64,000 nt of DNA from Salinilacustrithrix flava. GTDB taxonomy: Bacteria; Actinomycetota; Acidimicrobiia; Acidimicrobiales; Salinilacustritrichaceae. The notes beneath the pieces were generated by a model, which saw nothing but the letters and a program-made list of their open reading frames with translations, made no database searches and was not told the DNA's origin. The stretch spans positions 2,728,001 through 2,792,000 of the forward strand of contig NZ_CP133888.1 of the NCBI RefSeq assembly GCF_041228405.1, in the 5' to 3' direction. This document shows positions 15,874 through 25,188 of the stretch, piece after piece. Position 1 is the stretch's first letter; each line of letters starts with the position of its first letter. The position numbers and the translations under genes were made by a program.

Positions 15874-16804
15874 CGGGGCGACTCGGTGGCGGCCAGCACG
15901 GCGCGGGCCAGGCCGGCCGCGCGCTCGGCATCGGACATGACCGTGCCGGTGACGATGCAGGCCATCCCCTCGGCCTCCACCTCAGGGGCGCGGGCTGCGT
16001 CGGCGTCGTCGATGACGAGCGTGGCAGCGACGTCGCGGTAGAGGCGGGCGACGCCGACGACGCTCGGCTCGTGGCCGAGCTCGGTGAGCATGCGGTCGGC
16101 GGGCCCCTTGAGCGCGGCCCCGGCGATGATGGGCGACACGGCGACCACGCGGGACCGGTGCTCCACGAGGGCGTCGCGGATGCCGTCGACGGCCAGCAGC
16201 GGGCCGATGGACACGATCGGGTTCGACGGGGCGACGACGATGCGGTCGGCGTCGGCCAGCGCGTCGAGCACGCCGGGTGCGGGGCGAGCGCGCTCGGCCC
16301 CCTCGAAGCGGACGGCGGTGATCGGCACCGCGTGCTGGCGGCCGACGAAGTACTCCTGGAAGCTGAGGTCGCCGTGCTCGGTGGTGACGAAGGTGCGGAG
16401 CCGATCGTCGGTGACGGGCAGGAGCGTGCACTCGAGGTCCCAGGCCCGGGCGAGGTGGGCGGTGACCTCCGACAGCGGCTGGCCGGCCCGCAGCCGCTCG
16501 GTGCGCACGATGTGGGTGGCCAGGTCCTTGTCGCCGAGGTTGAACCACGACGGGTTCCCGTAGCGCTCGAACATCGTCATGGCGTGCCAGGTCTCGTCGC
16601 GCAGCCCCCAGCCCCGGTCCGGGTCGATGGCGTCGGCGAGGGTGTAGGTCACCGTGTCGATGTCCGGGCTGATGTGGAGCCCGTGCAGCTCGGTGTCGTC
16701 GGCGACGTTGACGATCGCGGTCACCGACGACGGGGGGACGACGGCGAGCAGGCCGCGCAGGAACCGCGCCGCCCCCACGCCCCCGCAGAGGACCGCTGTA
16801 TCGC

Positions 16805-16808
<4 letters not shown>
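15870..16808 (-). CDS. cofD: 2-phospho-L-lactate (or phosphoenolpyruvate) transferase CofD/FbiA
   Basis: Transfers the phospholactate or phosphoenolpyruvate moiety to Fo to make F420-0 or its dehydro form. Motifs: AVLCGGVGAARFLRGL at the N-terminus, VNVADDTELHGLHISPD, GWGLRDETW, WFNLGDKDLATHI, APSNPIVSIGP and SPIIAGAALKGPADRM. It is 312 residues, close to family length. No ATG, GTG or TTG precedes the essential CGGVG motif in a plausible place; the best start is CTG at 16808 reading LSDTAVL, which overlaps the gmd stop as CTGA and has GAAGGG 9 bases upstream. Operon with cofE. Confidence 0.93.
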
Positions 16809-17790
<982 letters not shown>

Positions 17791-17794
<4 letters not shown>

Positions 17795-18738
17795 GCGCTG
17801 CTCCGTGGGGTGCTCTTGGGGTTGCCGTGGGTGGCGACGTCGGACCGCGCCCGGGCCCGGCACTCGTCGAGCAGGTCGCCGAGGGTGTCGGCGATCGAGA
17901 ACGACGGGGACCAGCCGGTGGCGGCGTGGATCTTGGCGTTGGATCCCCGCAGCACGGGGATGTCGACCGGGCGGTACCGGTCGGGATCGGTGACCAGCTC
18001 CATCGGGCTGGTGGCCATGCCGACGAGGGTGTCGGCCAGCTCCTGGATGGCGATGTCGCGGCCCGAGCACACGCAGTACAGCTCGCCGGCCTCGGCCTGG
18101 TCCATCAGGAGCCGGTAGGCGCGGGCCACGTCGCGCACGTCGGTGAAGTCGCGCCGGGGGCTGAGGTTGCCGATCGGGATCTCGGTGTCGCCGGTGAGCT
18201 CGTTGCGGGCGATGGCCGTGGCCAGGGCGGGGGCGACGAAGCCGGGGGACTGCCCCGGACCGACGTGGTTGAACGCCCGCACCTGGATCGTCTCGAGGCC
18301 GTGGCCGAGCCACGCCTGGCGGGCGACCTGCTCGGCGGCGAGCTTCGAGGCGGCGTAGGGGCTGGTGGGCCGCACCGGTGAGTCCTCGTCGAGGGGGAGC
18401 TCGTCCTCGCTGACCGTGCCGTAGACGTCGGCGCTGGACACGAGCAGCACGCGCCGCACGTCGTGGGTCCGGGCCGCCTCGAGCAGGTAGAGGGTGGCGG
18501 TGGCGTTGGCGTCCCACGTGCCGACCGGGTCGCGCCAGGACTCGCCGACGTTGGCGGCACCGGCGAGGTGGTAGACGACCTCGGGCCGGTGGGCGCCGAT
18601 CAGCCGGGCGGCGGTCTCGGGGTGCGTCAGGTCACCGTCGTCGCGGTCGATGCCGATGACGTCGTCACCGGACTCGCGCAGGTGCGCGCACAGGTGGGTG
18701 CCGGCGAAGCCGAGCGATCCGGTGACCAGCGCACGCAT
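17791..18738 (-). CDS. rmd: GDP-4-dehydro-6-deoxy-D-mannose reductase-like SDR
   Basis: A 315-residue extended SDR. VTGSLGFAGTHLCAHL binds NAD(P), SSADVYGTV and SPYAASKLAAEQ supply the catalytic Ser and YxxxK, and RAFNHVGPGQSPGFV is the segment typical of the Rmd family, which reduces the Gmd product to GDP-D-rhamnose. Its ATGA overlap with gmd supports consecutive steps. A GDP-6-deoxy-D-talose reductase has the same fold, and sequence alone does not settle which epimer is made; a GDP-fucose synthase is less likely. Confidence 0.88.
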
Positions 18739-18748
18739 CCGGGCGAGT

Positions 18749-19879
18749 CTACGTGCGGACCCGGGGCCGGCCGGAACCTGCGGCCGCCGCCCGGTAGATG
18801 TCGACGATGCCGTCCACGCACGCCTCCCAGGAGTACCGCTCGCACCGCAGCCGGCCCCGCTCGATGGCCTGCGATCGCCAGGTCTCGTCCGTCCAGGCGC
18901 TGGCGATGGCGCCGGCCAGGGCGTCGACGTCGCCCACCGGGACGATCCCAGCCGCGTCGCCGGCCACCTCCTGCAGGGCGGGCACGGCGGTGGTCACCAC
19001 CGGCACGTCGCAGGACATGGCCTCGAGCACGGGGATGCCGAAGCCCTCGTACACCGAGGGGTAGGCGAACACCCGGGCGCCGGCGTACAGGTGCCCGAGC
19101 TGGTCGTGGGGTACGTGGCCGAGCCGGCGGACGCGGTCGGGGTGGCCCATGGCGGCCAGCGCCTCGTCGAGGCGCTCGACCTGCCAGCCGTCGCCGCCCG
19201 CGTGGACGAGGACCAGGTCCGGGTGCTCGACGGCGAGCCGGTCGACCGCGGCGACCAGCGACGGCAGGTCCTTGCGGGGCTCCACCGTGCCGACCGCCAG
19301 CACGTAGCGCTCGACGCCGGCCAGGCGCCGGCCGGTGGCCGCGTCCCCCACCGGCGGGTCGAAGCCGTTGGGGACGGCGACGACGCGCTCGGCGTCGATG
19401 CCGAGCTCGGCCACGACCTCGTCCCGGACGGCCTCGGACACCGTGTGGATCCAGGCCCCCTCCGCCGCGGCCCGCCGGACGATGTCGGGGAAGCGGAGCG
19501 TGTCGGCGTGGCACAGCTCGGGGTGGCGGAGGGTGGTGAGGTCGTGCACGGTGGCCACCCGCGCCGCCCGCGCCGGGGGGACCACGAAGTTGGGGCCGTG
19601 GACCACGTCGGGTCGGCCCACCAGCAGGTCGATGCGCGGGGTGGAGCGCCGGCGCCAGCGGGCGTGCAGCGCCCGGGCCGGCAGGGGCGGGGTCCGCACG
19701 CGCACGCCCGGCGGCGTGACGTCTCGCATGCGCCTGCGCCCGGAGAGGCTCACCGGGAAGGCGGTGACCTCGACGTCGTCTCGGGTCGCGAGCCCGCGCA
19801 GCAGGGCGTCGGTGAAGACCCCCACGCCGGTGCGCACGTCGAGCAGCGGCGTGGCGTCGACGGCGACTCGGAGGGGCAC
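18749..19879 (-). CDS. Family 4 (GT-B) glycosyltransferase
   Basis: A 376-residue GT-B glycosyltransferase beginning at the GTG that reads VPLRVAVDATPLLDVRTGVG, an N-terminus shared by many mannosyltransferases of polysaccharide clusters. It contains ATVHDLTTLRHPELC, AVGTVEPRKDLPSLV and YPSVYEGFGIPVLEAMSCD (E-x7-E). The open frame extends farther upstream but would run into the divergent glycosyltransferase gene at 19962; 82 bases separate the two starts and must hold both promoters. It lies upstream of rmd-gmd on the same strand with a 10-base gap, so it may use the GDP-deoxyhexose. Confidence 0.88.
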   Translation of the reverse strand: MPLRVAVDATPLLDVRTGVGVFTDALLRGLATRDDVEVTAFPVSLSGRRRMRDVTPPGVRVRTPPLPARALHARWRRRSTPRIDLLVGRPDVVHGPNFVVPPARAARVATVHDLTTLRHPELCHADTLRFPDIVRRAAAEGAWIHTVSEAVRDEVVAELGIDAERVVAVPNGFDPPVGDAATGRRLAGVERYVLAVGTVEPRKDLPSLVAAVDRLAVEHPDLVLVHAGGDGWQVERLDEALAAMGHPDRVRRLGHVPHDQLGHLYAGARVFAYPSVYEGFGIPVLEAMSCDVPVVTTAVPALQEVAGDAAGIVPVGDVDALAGAIASAWTDETWRSQAIERGRLRCERYSWEACVDGIVDIYRAAAAGSGRPRVRT

Positions 19880-19961
19880 GGTGGTCGAGCCTACGAAGGC
19901 GAGCGATCGGGCGAGGCGACCGAGGTGCGGTCGGTCCACCCCCGGCGGGCAAGATGGGCTC

Positions 19962-21200
19962 GTGCCCGAGGACGCCACCCCCGCACCGGTCGTCGCCCTC
20001 GTCGAGGTCGGGGACACCCTGCGGGTGCCCTACGTCACGGGCATCCAGCGGACGGTCCGCGAGGTCCTGCGCCACTGGCCCGAGGACGCCGCCGTGCAGC
20101 TCGTGCCCGTGGTCCACACCGGCCGCCGGTTCCGCACGCTCACGCCGGAGGAGCAGGCCGCCCTCGCCGCCGAACCGGGCGGGCCGGACTCCGTGGCAGC
20201 CCGAGGCGGCTGGCGCGACGTGGCCCGTCGGGTGCCCGGTGCCGTGCGGGCCCACGCCCTGGCCACGAAGGCCCGGCACGCGCTCGCCCACCGGCGTTGG
20301 TCCGAGCTCTTCGTCGACTTCGACGAGGCCACGATGCTGTTCGACCTCGAGGCCACCTGGTGGTCGCCGGCGACCCGGACGGAGCTCCTGCCCGAGCTGA
20401 AGGGGCGTGGGGTGCGGGTGGCGACGCTGGTCTACGACCTGATGCCGCTGCGCAACCCGGAGTGGTTCGACCCGGAGAACCGAGCGGTGTTCGTGCCCTG
20501 GGCTCAGGCGCAGCTGGCCCACGCCGACCTGGCCATCTGCTTCAGCCGGTTCTGCGCCGACGAGGTCGCCGACCACGACGGACCGCCCACCGCGCTGTTC
20601 GTCCCCGGCGCCGACCCGACCGACCTGGTGGCATCCCGGCCGGGGGCCCTCCCCGACGACGACCTGCCGTTCGTGCTGACCGTCGGCACCGTGGAGCCTC
20701 GCAAGAACGTTGGGCTGCTGCTGGACGCGTTCGAGCGGCTCTGGGCCGAGGGCCGTGCCGCGCGCCTCGTCGTGGTGGGTCGGGAGGGCTGGCACGTCGA
20801 GGCGCTCGTCGAGCGCCTCCGTGCCCACCCCGAGCTCGGCCGACGGCTGATCTGGGTCGGGTGGATGCCCGACGCCGAGGTCGACTGGCTCTACCGCCAC
20901 GCCCACGCCGTCGCCGTCCCCTCGCGCTGCGAGGGCTACGGCCTGCCCGTGGTCGAGGGGTTGCGCCGCGGCGCACCGGTCGTGAGCTCCACGGGCGGCT
21001 CCCTGCCCGAGGTGGGCGGAGATGACGTGACCTACGCCGATCCCGACGACGTCGACGCCTGGGTCGCCGCGCTGGGCTCGCACCTCTGCGGGGAACGAAC
21101 GGTGGTCGGCGCCGGCGAGCTGCCGCCGGCGGTCACCGCGACCTGGGCGGGGTCGGCCCGGACGATCGCGGGCCACCTGGCCGAGCTCGCCGGCCGCTGA
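19962..21200 (+). CDS. Family 4-like (GT-B) glycosyltransferase
   Basis: A 412-residue GT-B glycosyltransferase. The N-terminus (VALVEVGDTLRVPYVTGIQRTVREVL) differs from the other GT4 proteins here but resembles glycosyltransferases that open with a TGIQR motif. Donor-domain motifs are complete: TLVYDLMPLRNPEWF, LTVGTVEPRKNVGLLLDAF and PSRCEGYGLPVVEGLRRG with E-x7-E. GTG start at 19962 chosen because the frame upstream overlaps the divergent gene. The acceptor is unknown. Three inverted repeats fill the gap after its stop. Confidence 0.87.
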   Translation: MPEDATPAPVVALVEVGDTLRVPYVTGIQRTVREVLRHWPEDAAVQLVPVVHTGRRFRTLTPEEQAALAAEPGGPDSVAARGGWRDVARRVPGAVRAHALATKARHALAHRRWSELFVDFDEATMLFDLEATWWSPATRTELLPELKGRGVRVATLVYDLMPLRNPEWFDPENRAVFVPWAQAQLAHADLAICFSRFCADEVADHDGPPTALFVPGADPTDLVASRPGALPDDDLPFVLTVGTVEPRKNVGLLLDAFERLWAEGRAARLVVVGREGWHVEALVERLRAHPELGRRLIWVGWMPDAEVDWLYRHAHAVAVPSRCEGYGLPVVEGLRRGAPVVSSTGGSLPEVGGDDVTYADPDDVDAWVAALGSHLCGERTVVGAGELPPAVTATWAGSARTIAGHLAELAGR

Positions 21201-21226
21201 TCAGCGAGCACGGCGAGGGAGATCAG

Positions 21227-21291
21227 CACCTCCGCGCCGGGCGTGCGCATCCAAGGGGGGACGGATGCGCCGGTGCCCGGCGTCGGAGGTG
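21227..21291. repeat. Long imperfect inverted repeat, probable terminator
   Basis: Arms pair in three blocks: 21227-21234 with 21284-21291, 21235-21242 with 21275-21282 and 21246-21252 with 21263-21269, giving 23 base pairs interrupted by a 3/5-base internal loop and a single unpaired T. First of three back-to-back hairpins in the 190-base gap between two convergent genes. Confidence 0.65.
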
Positions 21292-21293
21292 GG

Positions 21294-21346
21294 GCGACGA
21301 CCGGGGCCATCGGGCAGCGGAGCTGCCGTCAGGGGCCGGTCGTCGC
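21294..21346. repeat. Inverted repeat enclosing a smaller hairpin
   Basis: GCGACGACCGG (21294-21304) pairs with CCGGTCGTCGC (21336-21346). Inside, GGCAGC (21313-21318) pairs with GCTGCC (21322-21327) over a GGA loop. Second of the three consecutive structures between the convergent genes ending at 21200 and 21391. Confidence 0.6.
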
Positions 21347-21348
21347 AG

Positions 21349-21382
21349 CCGCTCGACCTGCCGGGGGAAGCGGGTCGAGCGG
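21349..21382. terminator. 10-bp inverted repeat before the minus-strand gene end
   Basis: CCGCTCGACC (21349-21358) pairs with GGTCGAGCGG (21373-21382). It lies 9 bases beyond the stop of the small gene at 21391 and could terminate it. Third of the tandem hairpins in this gap; no other gene is visible in 21201-21390. Confidence 0.6.
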
Positions 21383-21390
21383 AGGAGGGG

Positions 21391-21729
21391 TCAGGCCCGG
21401 TCGACCAGGAGCCGGAGCTGCTGGCGGGCGTCCTTGGCGACGCCGCGGGCCTGGGACATGACGAGGCGGGCCTGGGCGGGGAGCTTCTCCTCGACGTCGT
21501 CGAGCACGGCGTCGATGCGGTGCTCGACCGCTTCGAGGCGCTCCTCGACGGTCTTGACGCTGTCGGCCACGGTCTGGTGGGCGCCGCCGACGCCCTCTTC
21601 GAGCTGCTTGCGCAGCTCGTTGCGCTGGACCTGGGCCTTCTGGAAGGCGATCACGCCGAGGCCGACGGTCACGTAGAAGCTGTCCCGGACGGTCTTCTGG
21701 ATGTCGTCGAGGGTGATCTCGGGGGTCAT
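21391..21729 (-). CDS. Small coiled-coil, phasin-like protein
   Basis: A 112-residue protein. After MTPEITLDDIQKTVRDSF comes a short hydrophobic stretch (VTVGLGVIAFQKAQV) and then a long charged helix with heptad-like spacing (VADSVKTVEERLEAVEHRI and DAVLDDVEEKLPAQARLV). This pattern occurs in small actinobacterial proteins likened to phasins or apolipoproteins, but I cannot assign a function. It may sit at a membrane or lipid surface. The ATG is 42 bases from the divergent giant glycosyltransferase start, so the two probably share a control region. Confidence 0.72.
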   Translation of the reverse strand: MTPEITLDDIQKTVRDSFYVTVGLGVIAFQKAQVQRNELRKQLEEGVGGAHQTVADSVKTVEERLEAVEHRIDAVLDDVEEKLPAQARLVMSQARGVAKDARQQLRLLVDRA

Positions 21730-21771
21730 GCTTGAAAGACTAAGCAGATTTGCGAGGCGTGACAAGCACTT

Positions 21772-24700
21772 GTGAACGATGTCTCCTCGCGGGGCGAACC
21801 GGCCGACCTTCGCGATCCGGGCGACCCGGCCCGGTACCCTGCCGCACTCGTGGAGACGCCCGCCCCGAGCCGCCCCGCGGCCCCTGCGGTCGTCGCCGTC
21901 GTGGTGACCCGGGATCCCGGGCCGTGGCTCGAGCAAGCCGTGGACGCACTCGCCGCCCAGGACTACTCCAACCTGGCGGTGCTGTTCATCGATGCGGCGA
22001 GCGACACCGACCCGACCCCCCGGATCGCGCGCGCCCTCCCGAACGCCTACGTGCGGCGCCTGGACGAGGACCGCGGCTTCGGTGCCTCGGCGAACCAGGT
22101 CCGCGAGATCGTCGACGGGGCCGCGTTCTTCTGCTTCCTCCACGACGACGCCGCCCCCGAGCCGGAGGCCATCCGCACCCTGGTCGACGAGGCCGTCCGG
22201 TCCAACGCCGGCATCGTCGGTGGCAAGCTCGTGCAGCTCGACGACCGGCGCCGGCTGCTGCAGGTCGGTGAATCGGTCGACAAGACCGGCGAGCGGTCCA
22301 CCGTGGTCGACCCCGGCGAGCTCGACCAGGAGCAGTACGACGCCGTGCGGGACGTCTTCGTCGTGCCCGGCGGCTGCACCCTCGTGCGCGCCGACCTGTT
22401 CGAGGCCATCGGCGGCTTCGACGAGGGCATCGACCTGCTCAACGACGACCTCAGCCTGTGCTGGCGGGCCCACGTGGCCGGCGCCCGGGTCGTGGTGGCG
22501 CCCGACGCGGTGATCGGCCACGCCGAGGCTCTCGGCGAGCGCTCCGACACGTCCCTGCGCCGCCAGCGTCTCATCCGCCACCGCCTGCGCACCATGCTCG
22601 TCTGCTACTCCCGCTGGCACCGGGTGCGGGTGCTGCCCCAGGCCGCCTTCGTGGCCGTCCTCGAGATCGTCTACTCCGTCCTCACCGGCCGCCGCCGCCA
22701 GGCCCAGGACGTCATCGCCGCGTGGCGGTGGAACTGGCGGCGCCGAGGGGAGATCCGGGCGCTGCACCAGAAGGTCGAAGGGTTCCGTGGCGTCCCCGAC
22801 GCCGAGATCCGTCGGTTCCAGGTCCGTGGCTTCTCCCGCCTCAACGCGTTCCTGCGGGGCACGTCGTCCCGGGGTGCGAGCCCCTCGGACCGGGCGGAGG
22901 GTGCGTGGCGACGGTTCGTCGCCGGGCTGCGCTCCGGCGAGCTGCGCTGGCCCGTGATCGCCTGGGCGATCACCATCCTCATCGTCGCGTTCGGGAGCCG
23001 GCACCTGATCCAGCGCCCCATCGCCACGGTCGGCGGGTTCCTGCCCTTCGACGAGGGTCCGGGCGAGCTGTTCGACTCGTTCCTGTCCGGGTGGCGCACC
23101 ACCGGGCTCGGCTCGTCCTCGCCCGCACCCACGGCCTTCGGGCTGCTGGCCGGCGCCGGGGCCCTCCTCTTCGGCGCCATGGGTGCGCTCCGCCAGGTGC
23201 TGCTGCTCGGTTCCATCGCCGTCGGCCTCATCGGCGCCTACCGCCTGCTCCGCCCGGCGGCATCGCCGCGGGCGCAGGCTGTGGCGCTCGTCGTCTACGG
23301 GGCGATCCCCGTGGCCTACGACGCCGTCGCCGACGCCCGCTGGGGGTCGCTCGCCGTGTACGCCGCCACGCCGTGGCTGCTCGGCCAGCTCGGTCGCGCC
23401 GCCGGATGGGCGCCCTTCGGCGCCGTCGACGGCGACGCCGGCCCCGGGGTCCGCCGCCCCGACCTGGTCGGCCGGGTCGCCTCCATCGGGCTGCTCCTGG
23501 CCCTGGTCGCCGCCATCGACCCCGCCGTCCTGCCCGTGTTCGCCGTCGTGATCGCCGCCTTGGCGCTCGGGTCGGCGATCGCCGGCGCACCCCACGGGGT
23601 GCTCCGCCTGCTGGTCGGCGGGCTCGGCGGCGTGGCCGTCGCCGTCGTGCTGCACGTGCCGTGGATGCTGGACTTCGTCCTGCCCGGCGCTCGTTGGGAG
23701 CAGGTGGTCGGCCACGCCGGCGTCGCCGAGACCCCGACGCTCGGCTCCCTGTTCCGCTTCGACGTGGGCCCGGTGGGCGGCAGCCTCCTCGCCCTCGGGT
23801 TCCCGATCGCTGCCACCCTGCCGCTGCTGATCGGGCGGGGCTGGCGCTTCGACTGGGCGGTTCGGGCCTGGACCGTCGCCCTGACGCTCATCGGGCTGAC
23901 CTGGGCCGGTGGGGACGACCGCCTGCCCCTCGCGCTGCCGCCCGCCGAGACGATGCTGGCCCCGGCGGCAGCGTCGATGGCCATCGCCGCCGGCCTCGGC
24001 GTGGTCGCCTTCGAGGTCGATCTGCGCCAGTACCACTTCGGCTGGCGCCAGGTCGCGTCGATCGTGGCCGGCGTGGCCCTCGTCATCGGTGCGGTGCCCA
24101 CCATGCTCGACGCCGGCAACGGCCGCTGGTACCTGCCCGGCGGCGACCTCGAGAGCACCTTCGGGTTCCTCGAGGAGGAGGAGCCGGGGTTCCGGGTGCT
24201 GTGGATCGGGCATCCCGACGTGCTGCCCCTGCCCGGCCACGGCCTCGACCTGCCCGATGGGGACGAGCCCACGTCCGACCACGTCGTCTACGCCACCAGC
24301 CAGGACGGGCTGCCCGGCATCACCGACGGCTGGCCCGGCTCCGAGGACGGACCGACCCGGCTGATCGAGGACGCCCTGGTGCTGGCGGCCCGCGGGGAGA
24401 CCAGCCGGCTCGGCCGGCTCCTCGCCCCCATGGCCATCCGCTACGTGGTCGTGCCCAGCGCCTCGGCGCCCCGGCCCCTCGGGGGCGTGCAGCGGCCGGC
24501 CCCGGCCCAGGTCACCGGCACCCTGGCCGACCAGCTGGACCTGGCGGCGGTTCCGGTCAACCCGGCCTACACCGTCTACCGAAACGAGGCGGCGCTGCCG
24601 TCACCGGCCATGATCCCGGCCACCGCCGGATCCGGCACCGCGTTCGAGGTCACGGCCGGGGACCTGGTGGGCGCGGAGCCCGTGCTCTCGGCGCGGGTCG

Positions 24701-25188
24701 CTCCCACGACCTGGACCGGCGATGTGCCCGCGGGCGCCCGCATCCACCACGCCTCGGCTGCATCGGATCGCTGGGAGCTGCTGGTCGAGGGTCGCCCGGC
24801 CCCGAAGACCAAGCTGTTCGGCTGGGCCCAGGGCTTCGAGCCCGCCACCAGCGGCGACGCCACCCTGCGCTACGACACCGCCCCCGTCCGCTACGGCGTG
24901 CTGGCGTTCCAGGCCCTGTTCTGGCTCGTCGCCATCCACTTCGCCCGGCGGACGCGCCGGCGCGACCCGGTCGCGACGACCTCACCGACTCGGGTGACCC
25001 CCGCCACGCCGGCCGCGCCCGCGGAATCCGTCGTCGAGCCCGCAGACTGGTTGGCACCGGCCGAGGAGTGGCCGGCCGACCCCACGCCGGCCCTGCTCGA
25101 CGAGCTCGAACCGGAGCCCGCCCCGGAATCGGAGCCCGAACCCGATCCGGAACCCGCCCCCGACCCAGACGAGGAGGATCGACCATGA
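21772..25188 (+). CDS. Large membrane protein with N-terminal family 2 glycosyltransferase domain
   Basis: An 1138-residue protein. Residues about 40-270 form a GT2 domain: VVAVVVTRDPGPWLEQAV, FGASANQVREIV, FLHDDAAPEP (metal site) and FDEGIDLLNDDLSLCWRAH. From about 390 onward there are about ten hydrophobic segments typical of a multi-pass membrane region, then an extracytoplasmic domain from about 770, a last membrane segment near 1045 and a Pro/Glu tail (EPEPAPESEPEPDPEP). It likely makes or exports a surface glycan. Its stop overlaps the next gene (ATGA), and a third gene follows in the same manner. The GTG start has little leader. Confidence 0.8.
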   Translation: MNDVSSRGEPADLRDPGDPARYPAALVETPAPSRPAAPAVVAVVVTRDPGPWLEQAVDALAAQDYSNLAVLFIDAASDTDPTPRIARALPNAYVRRLDEDRGFGASANQVREIVDGAAFFCFLHDDAAPEPEAIRTLVDEAVRSNAGIVGGKLVQLDDRRRLLQVGESVDKTGERSTVVDPGELDQEQYDAVRDVFVVPGGCTLVRADLFEAIGGFDEGIDLLNDDLSLCWRAHVAGARVVVAPDAVIGHAEALGERSDTSLRRQRLIRHRLRTMLVCYSRWHRVRVLPQAAFVAVLEIVYSVLTGRRRQAQDVIAAWRWNWRRRGEIRALHQKVEGFRGVPDAEIRRFQVRGFSRLNAFLRGTSSRGASPSDRAEGAWRRFVAGLRSGELRWPVIAWAITILIVAFGSRHLIQRPIATVGGFLPFDEGPGELFDSFLSGWRTTGLGSSSPAPTAFGLLAGAGALLFGAMGALRQVLLLGSIAVGLIGAYRLLRPAASPRAQAVALVVYGAIPVAYDAVADARWGSLAVYAATPWLLGQLGRAAGWAPFGAVDGDAGPGVRRPDLVGRVASIGLLLALVAAIDPAVLPVFAVVIAALALGSAIAGAPHGVLRLLVGGLGGVAVAVVLHVPWMLDFVLPGARWEQVVGHAGVAETPTLGSLFRFDVGPVGGSLLALGFPIAATLPLLIGRGWRFDWAVRAWTVALTLIGLTWAGGDDRLPLALPPAETMLAPAAASMAIAAGLGVVAFEVDLRQYHFGWRQVASIVAGVALVIGAVPTMLDAGNGRWYLPGGDLESTFGFLEEEEPGFRVLWIGHPDVLPLPGHGLDLPDGDEPTSDHVVYATSQDGLPGITDGWPGSEDGPTRLIEDALVLAARGETSRLGRLLAPMAIRYVVVPSASAPRPLGGVQRPAPAQVTGTLADQLDLAAVPVNPAYTVYRNEAALPSPAMIPATAGSGTAFEVTAGDLVGAEPVLSARVAPTTWTGDVPAGARIHHASAASDRWELLVEGRPAPKTKLFGWAQGFEPATSGDATLRYDTAPVRYGVLAFQALFWLVAIHFARRTRRRDPVATTSPTRVTPATPAAPAESVVEPADWLAPAEEWPADPTPALLDELEPEPAPESEPEPDPEPAPDPDEEDRP

